Assembly: GCF_030816115.1 (NCBI RefSeq) | Contig: NZ_JAUSXQ010000001.1 | Span: 310,001-374,000, forward strand | Origin: Chryseobacterium sp. W4I1 | GTDB lineage: Bacteria; Bacteroidota; Bacteroidia; Flavobacteriales; Weeksellaceae | Direction: 5' to 3' | Length of the DNA stretch: 64,000 nt | The notes under the pieces: model-generated | The model's input: only the letters and a program-made list of their open reading frames with translations | Database searches by the model: none | What the model was told of the DNA's origin: nothing | Shown here: piece by piece, positions 49,287 through 57,878 of the stretch | How positions within the stretch are numbered: the stretch's first letter is position 1 | Layout of the letters: each line of letters starts with the position of its first letter | Program-made: the position numbers and the translations under genes

Positions 49287-50798
49287 ATGAAAACTTTAAT
49301 TAAAATACTCAGCATACTCATTCTTACTTTTTGTCTGTTTTCATGCGATGAAGAACTTGTAGAACAGGTTCAGACAGGAATATTGAAAGGGAAAGTGGTA
49401 AAAAGAGGAACTAACGTACCTATCTCTAACGTTAAAATTTTTACAGCACCTACTACACAGACCGTTTTCAGCGGAACAGACGGCACATTTGAAATTGCTG
49501 CCTTGCCGATAGGAAATTATTCTGTGAAAGCCGAACTTTCCGGTTATCTCACCACTTTTCAGGGTGTTAATATACAAAATCAAAACCAGGTTGTTACCGT
49601 GGTTTTTGAAATGGACGATGACGAATCGCTCAATTCTCCTCCTTCCGCACCGCAGCTGCTAAGTCCGGTAGACAATGCGGTGAATCAGCCTTTAAACGTA
49701 GAACTGACATGGACCGCTACGGATCCTGATACGGCTGATGTTTTAAAATATAGTTTAACAATTAAAAATAATCTGGATACCAATGCAATTCAGGTTAATG
49801 ATTTGACTGTGAATCACTATTCGCTTTCAAATTTGAAGTTTGGTGTTAGTTACTTCTGGCAGGTGTCTGTTTCGGACGGCATTCACCCGCCAGTTTTAAG
49901 TACCTCCAGTAAATTTACCACCAATACGGTTCCTGCCAACCGCTATCATTACGTACAGAAGCAAAACGGAAATTTTGTAATTATATCCAGTGATGCGCAG
50001 GGAAATAATTTTCAGTTGACCAATTCATCCTACAACAGCTGGAGGCCAAGGAAAAATAACAATGCAGGACAAATTGCTTTTCTGCGGACCGAAGGTGGAA
50101 ATACCCATATTTATACTGCAAATCCTGACGGATCCAATCCTTTTAAAGTAACTACGGTTCCCACAGCAGGCTTTAATAATTATGAAATAGATTTTGCATG
50201 GAGTACAAACGGCCAGGAAATCCTTTATTCAAATTTTAATAAATTGTACAGGATCAATAAAGACGGAAGCGGGCTTACGCTGGTTTATACCACTCCAGAC
50301 GGAAGCATGATTTCTGAATGTGACTGGAGCTACGACGGAAGCAAAATCGCGTTAAAAACAAATGATTTCAACGGTTATAATACGAAAATCTACATTGTTG
50401 ATATAACAGGAACCGTCTTGAAAACCATTATCTCAGGAATTTCCGGTGCTGCAGGCGGACTGAATTTTTCTGTAGACGGCCAAATGCTTTTGTTTACGAG
50501 AGATGTTTCAGGATATCAGGACGGAAGCGGAAATTACCGCCAGCTTAATTCTAATATTTTCATCTATAATTTAACCAATAATACAATTTATGACATTTCC
50601 ACAGAAAGCGAAAAACCGCTGGGAACTAATGATCTTGATCCAAGATTCTCACCGAATAATGCACAGGTGATCTTTACGAATACTTCCAATGATAATATTT
50701 CGCAGAAAAATGTAATGGTGATTGACCTCAATAGTACAATGACCGATTTATCAAGAGCCTCTGTATTTAGTAACGGTGAAATGCCCGACTATGAGTAG
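49287..50798 (+). CDS. lipoprotein with carboxypeptidase-regulatory-like, Fn3-like and PD40 beta-propeller domains
   Basis: 503 residues, 11 bases after csgG. Lipobox CLFSC, Cys at residue 20. Residues 30-115 are a CarboxypepD_reg-like fold (GILKGKVVKRGTNVPISNV, GTDGTFEIAALPIGNYSVKA). Residues 117-215 are an Fn3-like segment (PPSAPQLLSPVDNAVNQPLN). The remainder is TolB-type PD40 repeats (NPDGSNPFKVTT, WSYDGSKIALK, FSVDGQMLLFTRD, RFSPNNAQVIFTN). Its co-transcription with csg genes suggests a part in curli display or anchoring; it has no counterpart in the enterobacterial csg operons. Confidence 0.82.
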   Translation: MKTLIKILSILILTFCLFSCDEELVEQVQTGILKGKVVKRGTNVPISNVKIFTAPTTQTVFSGTDGTFEIAALPIGNYSVKAELSGYLTTFQGVNIQNQNQVVTVVFEMDDDESLNSPPSAPQLLSPVDNAVNQPLNVELTWTATDPDTADVLKYSLTIKNNLDTNAIQVNDLTVNHYSLSNLKFGVSYFWQVSVSDGIHPPVLSTSSKFTTNTVPANRYHYVQKQNGNFVIISSDAQGNNFQLTNSSYNSWRPRKNNNAGQIAFLRTEGGNTHIYTANPDGSNPFKVTTVPTAGFNNYEIDFAWSTNGQEILYSNFNKLYRINKDGSGLTLVYTTPDGSMISECDWSYDGSKIALKTNDFNGYNTKIYIVDITGTVLKTIISGISGAAGGLNFSVDGQMLLFTRDVSGYQDGSGNYRQLNSNIFIYNLTNNTIYDISTESEKPLGTNDLDPRFSPNNAQVIFTNTSNDNISQKNVMVIDLNSTMTDLSRASVFSNGEMPDYE

Positions 50799-50830
50799 AA
50801 AAAATATTGAGTATTGAATTGTGAACAGGG

Positions 50831-50869
50831 AATGGTCAATTATCAATAATGGTAGTTGACCATTTTACT
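50831..50869 (+). terminator. first terminator after the csg operon
   Basis: AATGGTCAA (50831-50839) / TTGACCATT (50856-50864) followed by TTACTTT. The rest of the gene-free stretch 50799-51051 shows nothing recognisable. Confidence 0.6.
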
Positions 50870-51051
50870 TTGTTGGTGTTTTAGAATGCAGTATGCGAGA
50901 CTAGGTTTGACAGTTCTAAAGTTTGAAAATATAAAATACATTAAAAGTGAATTGGAGAAGTATATAAGAGTGATTTTTCTGAATAGTTATCTTAATTCTT
51001 TTTTTTCACTCCATTATTCCATTCACTTGCAAAGCAAAACTCACCATTGAC

Positions 51052-51113
51052 TCACTAATTTTCCAAAAAAATTCCAAACCATCAGGTTTGGAATTTTTTT
51101 GGAAAATTAGTGA
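51052..51113. terminator. perfect 29-bp inverted repeat between the csg operon and the LuxR-type regulator
   Basis: Left arm 51052-51080, loop ATCA 51081-51084, right arm 51085-51113. All 29 pairs match, starting TCACTAATTTTCC and ending CCAAACC on the left. The core contains A7/T7 tracts, so it can act as a terminator in both directions, but the stem is far longer than needed. Confidence 0.9.
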
Positions 51114-51125
51114 AATTGTTTTTCA

Positions 51126-51776
51126 TCAGTCGATAATGTGGTTTTCTAAGGCATATTTTACAATTCCTACGGAATTTTTTGCGTTTAATTTTAAGAGTAT
51201 TCTTTTGCGGTGGGTTTCTACTGTATTGATGCTGATGAAGAGTTTTTCAGAAATATCTTTACTGCTGAAGCCGTCGCATATCAGTTTCAGGATCTCCATT
51301 TCTCTGCGGGTCAGCGGTTCTTTGATGTGTGGGTTTGGTTTTCCCTCCTCACTGCTGATAAAGTTGATCATTCTTTCTTTTGCGTGGTCGCAGATGTAGA
51401 TTTCGTTCAGGAGCAGCGCGTTGATAGATCTCATAAACTCATCGTATCTGCTGTTTTTGTCAAGATAGCTCTTTATTCCTTTGTTAAAAAGCTTCCGGAT
51501 GTCAATCATATCATAACTATTGCCTATGACAATAATCTTGATTTTTTTGTTTGTGGAGGTAATGTCTTCTACAAGTTTGAAAATATCAGTTAGCATAAGC
51601 ATATTGGAGCTTATAACCAGTATTTCCGGAGGGTCTTCTTTTAGTTGTTCAAATAAGGGTTCATAAGAATTACAAATGTCAATCGTATTAAATATTTTGC
51701 TCTGTGAAAGCAGTTTTGATAAACCTTCTGTATACAACAAGGGTTCATCAAAAAAGGTTAATCTTGGTTTCATCAT
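51126..51776 (-). CDS. LuxR/FixJ-type regulator with degenerate receiver (CsgD-like)
   Basis: 216 residues. The C-terminal LuxR HTH is LTRREMEILKLICDGFSSKD followed by ISEKLFISINTVETHRKR (residues 148-200). The N-terminal receiver-like half keeps the acidic pair (FFDEP near residue 10) and a late Lys (KSYLDKN) but has Ser56 where the phosphorylated Asp stands (EILVISSNM). This is the state of E. coli CsgD, the master activator of curli, whose receiver is also non-canonical. Convergent to the csg operon across the 29-bp repeat. CsgD function is inferred from domain state plus position. Confidence 0.88.
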   Translation of the reverse strand: MMKPRLTFFDEPLLYTEGLSKLLSQSKIFNTIDICNSYEPLFEQLKEDPPEILVISSNMLMLTDIFKLVEDITSTNKKIKIIVIGNSYDMIDIRKLFNKGIKSYLDKNSRYDEFMRSINALLLNEIYICDHAKERMINFISSEEGKPNPHIKEPLTRREMEILKLICDGFSSKDISEKLFISINTVETHRKRILLKLNAKNSVGIVKYALENHIID

Positions 51777-51993
51777 GGTTAGTTTTGTTTATATAAAAAT
51801 ATAAAAAAAACTTCAGATTTTGAATAAAAATAACAATTATTTGTAATTTTTTATGCAAATAATACTTATAAAATGAAAATTTTATTGATTATTTGATAAA
51901 TAATTCTCTTGTTGTGGATCTTTAAACATTAATTTTAGAGTTATTTTGGCTAAAGCGTTGTAATTGTGGTGGTTTTTAGATGTGTTATGCTTC

Positions 51994-52473
51994 TCATTGT
52001 TGTTTTTTAATTAACAGAGTAGGGATATGTTTTACAGGAAAATTCACCGACCTGGCAATGAAACAAAATTCGTTAGCTTTATGATGGAGTTCTTTTGCTT
52101 TGTCAACCATAGATTCTTCTGTTACTGTAACGGACGGCTGTAAGGTTACGGAGGTAAATTGTCCGCTTCCTTCTGCTGTTTCAGTCATTATCCCTATAGC
52201 TTTATCTGTATAATCGGTTACAATGATCCCTTCCTCAGAGCAGAAATGAAGGTACCAAAGCATGTGACAGGAAGAAAGTGAAGAAAGCAGCATATCTTCC
52301 GGATTATGTTTTGTTTTGTCTCCACGAAATGCCGGATCAGAAGAGCCTTCAATATTAGCTTTATTTTCGATGTTGACTGTGTAGCTTCTTTCGTAGTTCC
52401 TGTAGCTGCTGGTACCAGTTCCTTTATTGCCTGTCCAATGGATCGTGGCTTTGTAGTGATGTTCTTTGCTCAT
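51994..52473 (-). CDS. OsmC/Ohr family protein
   Basis: 159 residues. OsmC-like peroxidase pattern: KHNPEDMLLSSLSSCHMLWYLHFCSEEG near residues 54-81 (first redox Cys in SSCHM) and the second site FCFIARSVNFPVKH near 139-152 (Cys). Reduces organic hydroperoxides in the cytoplasm. Single gene, with the terminator of the upstream T9SS-cargo gene in front (52505-52537). Confidence 0.92.
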   Translation of the reverse strand: MSKEHHYKATIHWTGNKGTGTSSYRNYERSYTVNIENKANIEGSSDPAFRGDKTKHNPEDMLLSSLSSCHMLWYLHFCSEEGIIVTDYTDKAIGIMTETAEGSGQFTSVTLQPSVTVTEESMVDKAKELHHKANEFCFIARSVNFPVKHIPTLLIKKQQ

Positions 52474-52504
52474 TTTTACTGCAATAGTTTAGATTTAAAA
52501 TAAA

Positions 52505-52537
52505 AAAAGTATCTGCTAAAATTAAGCAAATACTTTT
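52505..52537 (-). terminator. terminator after the T9SS cargo gene
   Basis: AAAAGTAT-x-TGCT arms at 52505-52517 and 52525-52537; on the minus strand it ends in a T run (52508-52502). Confidence 0.75.
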
Positions 52538-52565
52538 CAAATCAAATGTATGGAGTTTTATTTTT

Positions 52566-54014
52566 TTAGTTCCGAATAAGTTTTTTCGTTGATATTTTTC
52601 CATTCTCAAATGTTACTTTTGCTACATATATTCCTTTTGAAATTTCAGAAATATCTGAATTATTTTCTTGTACAGTTTTTACAAGCTTTCCTTCAAGAGA
52701 ATAAATTTCAATCTTATTTATTTTTTCTTTTGTTTGGTAAACTAAGTTTTGCTTAACAGGATTTTCGAAAGAAATATCATTATTAATTTTTTTAATATCT
52801 GTTGTTGATAATGTGGGGCTGTTTAAAAGATATTTAACGATAACTCCTGTGTTTGTAATGATATTATCGCTGTTAACAAACATCTCGGGATAGAATGAAT
52901 CATAAATGTTTACATCCAAATAATAGCCAAAACTGGAATCTACTAAACCATTTTGGGTTATTTTTGAAATAAAATACGAACCATTTGCTGTGATTACAGG
53001 ACTATATCCAACAATATAATAATATCCATTTTTTTCAATCATATTTAAAATCAATGTATCAGTACCAAAGCTTGCATTTAGGTTATTAGTAAAAGTATTA
53101 TCAACCGTTCCATCTGGATTTATTTTTAAAACTCCAGTGCTATTCAAACTCTCTACGTAAATAAATTTATTATTGCTGTCCATAAATACACGATCGGCTG
53201 TCGCATACTGACCAAAACCGTTAGCATCAGTTAATGATACAACTCCATTATTTCCGAAACTAGTCATTGGATGTCCGTTTGAATCAAATTTTTGAATGAA
53301 GTTATTGTTGAAACAGTTTATATTAGATTGATTATCAATAAATAAATCCATTCTGGAAAAGGTGCTTCCTTGTGTAGGTACAATCCCATTGTTTCCGAAA
53401 GTGGTATCAATACTCCCATTAGCATTTAACCTGTAAATTATATGGTATTGAAATTGTCCAGACATACTATTGCCATCGATCCCATGAATAATTATTTTTT
53501 CATTCTGTAAAAGGAATCCAAAAGCGTTATAGTTTTGACCACTATTAATTTGGGGAATTACCGAAATCCCACCAGTTCCAAAAGTAGGGTCTAATTGTCC
53601 GTTTGGAAGCATTCTGTATACTGTCGCTCCTCCCGTTTCATTGAAGCCAAAAATCAGTAATTTACCATCTGCCAGTCTTTTTATCTTGTTTAGGTTTATA
53701 TGGTGAGGTAATTGAATTCTTCCATTGTTCCCAAAAGATTGATTTACAATTCCACTAGGTGTAAGTTTTGATATAAAAGATTCACGAGGTACTGTAGTAA
53801 GAGACACATCACCAGTACTATAAGTCACATAGATACTGTTATCAGTGTCCTGAACCATTGACCAAGAATCAGGGTAGTTATAATAGCCAGTACTGCTGAT
53901 GTTAAAAGGGATTAAATATTCTCCACTCGAAGCAAAAGTTGGATCTTTAGAAATAATTTGCGCAAAAGCAGTTTGCACTGCAAAGAGCAGCACAAGAAAT
54001 AAATTTTTTGTCAT
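52566..54014 (-). CDS. delta-60 repeat protein with type IX secretion C-terminal sorting domain
   Basis: 482 residues. Signal peptide MTKNLFLVLLFAVQTAFAQ. Repeated phrases (NGQLDPTFGTGGISV, NGSIDTTFGNNGIV, GTVDNTFTNNL, GLVDSSFG) mark delta-60 (YD-like propeller) repeats across residues 60-370. The last 80 residues (FENPVKQNLVYQTKEKINKI, EIYSLEGKLVKTV, ISKGIYVAKVTFENGKISTK) are a type A CTD recognised by the T9SS. Exported and probably surface-attached; function unknown. Own promoter at 54078-54106. Confidence 0.9.
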   Translation of the reverse strand: MTKNLFLVLLFAVQTAFAQIISKDPTFASSGEYLIPFNISSTGYYNYPDSWSMVQDTDNSIYVTYSTGDVSLTTVPRESFISKLTPSGIVNQSFGNNGRIQLPHHINLNKIKRLADGKLLIFGFNETGGATVYRMLPNGQLDPTFGTGGISVIPQINSGQNYNAFGFLLQNEKIIIHGIDGNSMSGQFQYHIIYRLNANGSIDTTFGNNGIVPTQGSTFSRMDLFIDNQSNINCFNNNFIQKFDSNGHPMTSFGNNGVVSLTDANGFGQYATADRVFMDSNNKFIYVESLNSTGVLKINPDGTVDNTFTNNLNASFGTDTLILNMIEKNGYYYIVGYSPVITANGSYFISKITQNGLVDSSFGYYLDVNIYDSFYPEMFVNSDNIITNTGVIVKYLLNSPTLSTTDIKKINNDISFENPVKQNLVYQTKEKINKIEIYSLEGKLVKTVQENNSDISEISKGIYVAKVTFENGKISTKKLIRN

Positions 54015-54077
54015 TGTGTTTATGTTTTGTGTTAATGATTACGCTAAAAAATAGGGATTAGTTGCGTAAAATTTTGG

Positions 54078-54106
54078 CAAATATATAAAAAAACCTCCAG
54101 TACAAA
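54078..54106 (-). promoter_or_regulatory. predicted promoter of the delta-60 repeat gene
   Basis: Minus strand TTTG (54106-54103), a 17-base spacer, TATATTTG (54085-54078). It overlaps the rng terminator hairpin at 54091-54116. Confidence 0.6.
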
Positions 54107-54116
54107 CTAGAGGTTT
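54091..54116 (-). terminator. terminator after rng
   Basis: AAACCTC (54091-54097) and GAGGTTT (54110-54116), with a T tract on the minus strand from 54090 down. Confidence 0.75.
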
Positions 54117-54126
54117 AAATTTTGTT

Positions 54127-55686
54127 TTAATTAGAAAATTCTATCAATTCTTCTTTTTTCGAATTGTAAATTTTATATTCTAAATATTTAAAAGAATCCC
54201 TTGGAATGATGGTTACCCATTTTTTGTATTTGATAAACCATTTCATCTGGATACTTTTGATGCCTTTGGTAAGGTAGGCTTCCACGAAAGGATGTACATG
54301 CAGGAAAATCTTTCCTTTCTCCTTCTGTATAATATTTCGGATGGTTTCTTCCAACCTTTCCACGATCACAATCGGAGCTACGATTTCTCCGTCTTTGTTC
54401 GGGTTTTCTTCTTTGGTTTCGATCTGTTTTTCCGGGCGGTTCCTTTGTCTGGTAATCTGGATCAATCCAAATTTGCTCGGCGGAAGAATTTTGTGGCGTG
54501 CTTTGTCGCGTTTCATTTCTTCCTTCAGATGTTCGAACAGATCCCTTCTGTGTTCGGGATTCTGCATGTCGATAAAGTCGATTACAATGATGCCGCCCAT
54601 GTCACGGAGACGCAACTGTCTGGCAATTTCTGTCGCTGCCATTTTGTTTACGTTGAGTGCATGTTCTTTGTTGGCTGAATTTCCGGTGGTAATATTATTC
54701 CCGGAGTTTACATCAACGACGTGAAGTGCTTCTGTATGCTCAATAACGAGATAAGCACCTTTTGAACTTGGAATATTAACGTGCTTTCCGAAACTCTGTT
54801 TAAGTTGTTTCTCAACGTTGTAATATTCGAGAAGAGGAATGTGGGAATTATAAAACTGGACAATATTCTTTTTTTCCGGAGCGATTACTTCCACGTAATT
54901 AGTCATTTCATCTACCATCTGCTCATCGTCACAGATAATGCTCACGAAATCCTGGTTAAAATTGTCCCTCAAAATAGCTGAAGCTTTGTCTTCTTCACTT
55001 AAAACTCTGGCCGGAATTTTACTTTTCTGAATGTTCTTGAAAGTGTTTTCCCATTTCTGAATCAGCTGATTCATATCATTGTGAAGATCTGCTACTTTTT
55101 TTCCTTCTGCTACAGTTCTGATGATTACTCCGAAGCCTTCAGGCTTGATGCTGTCAATAAGAGTTTTCAGTCTTTCTTTTTCCTCAGTTGTCCTGATTTT
55201 TTTAGAAATGGAAACTTTGTTATCGAAAGGAATCAGAACCAGAAAACGCCCCGTCAGAGAAATCTGGGTAGAAATCCTCGGACCTTTTGTGGAAATAGGT
55301 TCCTTGGTGATCTGCAGCAGAACCACATCATCTTTGGCAATGACTTTTTCTACGGTTCCGTTTTTGTCTATTTCGGGCTGAATTTCGAAATTTTTTAAGC
55401 TTGAAGTGCTCTGTTTTTTGGAAATAGTATCTTTTAAAAACTTTTTATAAGTAAGATATTGTGGTCCCAGATCCTGGTAATGCAGAAATGCATCCTTATC
55501 GTATCCAATGTTTACGAATGCGGCATTCAGATTGGGTGCCAGTTTTTTTACTCTTCCTACAAACAGATCTCCAACTATAAAATCACTTTTGTCCTCTTGC
55601 TCATGAAGTTCACATAGTCTTCCGTCTTCTAGTAGTGCAATCTTTGTAAGATTATCTTCATGCGAAACTATTAGTTCTTTCTTCAT
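54127..55686 (-). CDS. rng: ribonuclease E/G family endoribonuclease (RNase G type)
   Basis: 519 residues, the RNase G length without the long RNase E scaffold tail. An N-terminal S1 domain (VGDLFVGRVKKLAPNLNAAFV and GYDKDAFLHY), the 5'-sensor and DNase-like core with VVDVNSGNNITTG near residue 322 and GGIIVIDFIDMQNPEHRRDL near 353-372 (metal-binding Asp residues). Processes rRNA and mRNA in the cytoplasm. Downstream of hu and the 29-residue basic protein, all on the minus strand. Upstream 55687-55917 holds nothing recognisable. Confidence 0.95.
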   Translation of the reverse strand: MKKELIVSHEDNLTKIALLEDGRLCELHEQEDKSDFIVGDLFVGRVKKLAPNLNAAFVNIGYDKDAFLHYQDLGPQYLTYKKFLKDTISKKQSTSSLKNFEIQPEIDKNGTVEKVIAKDDVVLLQITKEPISTKGPRISTQISLTGRFLVLIPFDNKVSISKKIRTTEEKERLKTLIDSIKPEGFGVIIRTVAEGKKVADLHNDMNQLIQKWENTFKNIQKSKIPARVLSEEDKASAILRDNFNQDFVSIICDDEQMVDEMTNYVEVIAPEKKNIVQFYNSHIPLLEYYNVEKQLKQSFGKHVNIPSSKGAYLVIEHTEALHVVDVNSGNNITTGNSANKEHALNVNKMAATEIARQLRLRDMGGIIVIDFIDMQNPEHRRDLFEHLKEEMKRDKARHKILPPSKFGLIQITRQRNRPEKQIETKEENPNKDGEIVAPIVIVERLEETIRNIIQKEKGKIFLHVHPFVEAYLTKGIKSIQMKWFIKYKKWVTIIPRDSFKYLEYKIYNSKKEELIEFSN

Positions 55687-55917
55687 TTTGTTATAAGATA
55701 AAAATTATTAAGATTATAGGAAAATGGCGTATTTTTTAGCAAATAAATAATCTTAAATATAAGAATTTACTTTGAAATTGCTATGTTTTTTTTAAAATAT
55801 CTGCAAAGGCCGTTTTCCAGGGAATCTTATAGTTGCAAACAAAAATATAGTCGGTGAACTTTAAAAAATTAAAACCACCAACTATATTATTATATTGTAA
55901 ATCTCGAGAAAAAGAGA

Positions 55918-56007
55918 TTATTTTTTCTTATGTCTGTTTGCTCTTCTTCTTTTCTTTCTCTTGTGAGTTGCAACCTTGTGTCTTTTTCTTTTCTTTCCGC
56001 TTGGCAT
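55918..56007 (-). CDS. 29-residue basic ribosome-associated protein (AURKAIP1/COX24-type)
   Basis: ATG at 56007-56005, stop TAA at 55918. The product starts MPSGKKRKRHKVATHKRKK and is nearly all Lys, Arg and His. This matches the short AURKAIP1/COX24-domain proteins of Bacteroidota that belong to the small ribosomal subunit (KRHKxATHKRKKRxR pattern). It sits between hu and rng, which is a recurring neighbourhood. Too short for routine gene calling. Confidence 0.88.
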   Translation of the reverse strand: MPSGKKRKRHKVATHKRKKRRRANRHKKK

Positions 56008-56048
56008 AATTTTAAATTTTTTAGTAACTAGTTAATATTCAGTTAATG

Positions 56049-56339
56049 TTATTTTACTGCGACTTTAGTTTTTACTTTCTCTACAAAAGATTTTGAAGGT
56101 TTGAAAGCAGGAATATTGTGAGCAGGAATCTCAATTGCAGTGTTCTTAGAAATATTTCTTCCTGTTTTAGCAGCTCTTGTTTTAATGATAAAAGATCCAA
56201 AACCTCTCAGATAAACGTTATCCCCATTATACATAGAAGTCCTGATCTCCTGCATAAAAGCTTCTACAACTTTCTGTGTTTCATTCTTTTCTGTTCCCAA
56301 CTTATTTGAGATGGTGTTTACCAATTCTGCCTTTGTCAT
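56049..56339 (-). CDS. HU-family DNA-binding protein
   Basis: 96 residues. MTKAELVNTISNKLGTEKNE, the beta-arm GFGSFIIKTRAAKTGRNISK and the conserved Pro in the AIEIPAHNIPAFKPSKSF segment match HU/IHF. Nucleoid protein that bends DNA. Promoter at 56370-56402. Confidence 0.95.
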   Translation of the reverse strand: MTKAELVNTISNKLGTEKNETQKVVEAFMQEIRTSMYNGDNVYLRGFGSFIIKTRAAKTGRNISKNTAIEIPAHNIPAFKPSKSFVEKVKTKVAVK

Positions 56340-56369
56340 TTCCTTTTTTAATTTTAAATTTTAGGTGTG

Positions 56370-56402
56370 CAAATTTAGTTAAAAAAATTGAATACTAGCA
56401 AA
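56370..56402 (-). promoter_or_regulatory. promoter of the HU gene
   Basis: Minus strand TTTG (56402-56399), a 21-base spacer, TAAATTTG (56377-56370), 31 bases before the ATG. Confidence 0.6.
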
Positions 56403-56477
56403 TTAGTGGCAAATTATTTTTGTTTAAAGAGTTGGAGTTTTAATGTTTCACCTATATTAATATTACATTAAATATGC

Positions 56478-57149
56478 TTACATGCTGGAATTGTAGTACC
56501 CATTTTCTACACAGAAACGGATAAGATGCAGCTTTGTTTTCAGCCCCAGTTTTTCTGTAAGTCTGTTGATATAGGTATCAATGGTGCGGGTGCTGAGATT
56601 CAGTTTTTCTGCAATTTCCTTATTGCTAAAGCCTTCGTAGCAGAATTTCATAAGCTGGATCTCAGTAGGAGAAAGCTCTTCCTGGCCTTTTTTCTGCCTT
56701 TCCATGTAGTTTTGTACGGCGAGTGGCTGTTGCTCCCATTCCTTTGAATAAGCCCCGTAATCGAAGCTATCAGAGGCAATGCTTCCTTTAATAATATCTT
56801 TGATGATGGTGCTCTTTTTCTGGCAGTAATAGATATTTGGAATCTTGGAAAGGATTTCTGCCATATCTTCCTGATATGTGCTGGAATAAGTAACGATAGG
56901 AGTTTCCGTATTATTTTTCCGGATGTATTTGATTGCTTCAATTCCGCTTAACACCGGCATGAAAAGCTCTATGATAAACACATCTTCCTGCCTCCTGTAA
57001 ATCCTGTTCACAAGCTCATGCCCGTTGTTACAGTCATTCAGAAGCATATAGAATGGATTTTCCATAAGTGTTTTGATCAGGATCTTCTTAAAGTAGAAAT
57101 CGCTGTCAGCTACAGAAAATCGCACTGTGTTTGATAATAATTTATTCAC
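56478..57149 (-). CDS. LuxR/FixJ-type response regulator with Glu in place of the phospho-acceptor Asp
   Basis: 223 residues. Receiver domain: acidic pair VADSD (residues 13-17), then VFIIELFMPVLSG where Glu61 occupies the usual Asp, MP and G being kept. C-terminal LuxR HTH LSPTEIQLMKFCYEGFSNKEIAEKLNLSTRTIDTYINRL split over residues 158-196. Glu at this site can mimic the phosphorylated state, so constant activity or phosphorylation-free control is likely. Divergent from the T6SS genes beginning at 57330, about 180 bases away, so it may regulate them. Confidence 0.88.
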   Translation of the reverse strand: MNKLLSNTVRFSVADSDFYFKKILIKTLMENPFYMLLNDCNNGHELVNRIYRRQEDVFIIELFMPVLSGIEAIKYIRKNNTETPIVTYSSTYQEDMAEILSKIPNIYYCQKKSTIIKDIIKGSIASDSFDYGAYSKEWEQQPLAVQNYMERQKKGQEELSPTEIQLMKFCYEGFSNKEIAEKLNLSTRTIDTYINRLTEKLGLKTKLHLIRFCVENGYYNSSM

Positions 57150-57329
57150 TTATAATATCGATTTGGTGTATGATATTTAAAATTCAGAGGCCTAATTTAT
57201 AAAAAACTTATGAAAGAGAAAATTAATCTTAGTTTAATTAGGGTTTTCACGAAATAGTATTAGGGAAAATACGTATTGTGCATAAAAATTTTTTTTTATA
57301 TTTTCACTGGCCAAACAAATTACAAAAAT

Positions 57330-57863
57330 ATGTCTTCTAACAGAGAAAAAAAATTGAACAGATCTGACGTCAGAGTGGGCATTTGGAAGTTCATTCTGGC
57401 TTTTGCCGTTTTGTCGGTAGTCTCTTTTCTGTGTTTATTTCTATTTTTTAAAAGCTACAGTATACAGAGAGAAGGGATCGTCAGAGAATCTGATGCTTAC
57501 AAAGAACTTATGATCCGGGGTGATGTTCTGAGGGTTCAGGTAGATAAAATCTATGATCAGATGAACCAGCTTAATCTGGATAAGGTACAGAATGGTGTTT
57601 TTCTTAGGACCAGAATCATGGATGATGTCAACGAAGTGAAAAATATCATGGGTAAAGACAGTGCTGATAATTTCAAGCATTATGCTGTTCTGATGAAACA
57701 GATAGGCCCGATGCTGAAATTAAAAGATGATATTATAGAAGTAGAATACAAAAAAAAGATGGTTCTCCGGGATCTTGCAGAATGTATCGGAAAAGTAGAC
57801 CGTGCAAACAATCAGCTTAAAAAAGATCCTACAAGAAATTTCACGGGAGGAAGAAGAAGATAA
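57330..57863 (+). CDS. T6SS-iii membrane protein, TssO-like
   Basis: 177 residues from the ATG at 57330 (MSSNREKKLNRSD). One membrane helix near residues 18-43 (WKFILAFAVLSVVSFLCLFLFF), then a long soluble, probably coiled periplasmic part (ESDAYKELMIRGDVLRVQ, VDKIYDQMNQLN), ending in basic FTGGRRR. Layout and context match the TssO group, which in Bacteroidota replaces parts of the TssJLM membrane complex. The exact letter (O or P) is uncertain. A weak promoter TTG-18-TATATTTT lies at 57276-57304. Confidence 0.72.
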   Translation: MSSNREKKLNRSDVRVGIWKFILAFAVLSVVSFLCLFLFFKSYSIQREGIVRESDAYKELMIRGDVLRVQVDKIYDQMNQLNLDKVQNGVFLRTRIMDDVNEVKNIMGKDSADNFKHYAVLMKQIGPMLKLKDDIIEVEYKKKMVLRDLAECIGKVDRANNQLKKDPTRNFTGGRRR

Positions 57864-57878
57864 TAAAAAAGAAAAATT

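Noticed and set aside
52543..52550. Minus-strand TACATTTG upstream of the OsmC gene
   Set aside because: A terminator hairpin lies between it and the osmC start, and no -33 element is at the right distance.
55081..55398. Plus-strand ORFs over rng
   Set aside because: Antisense to a well conserved RNase G core; no start context or family signal.
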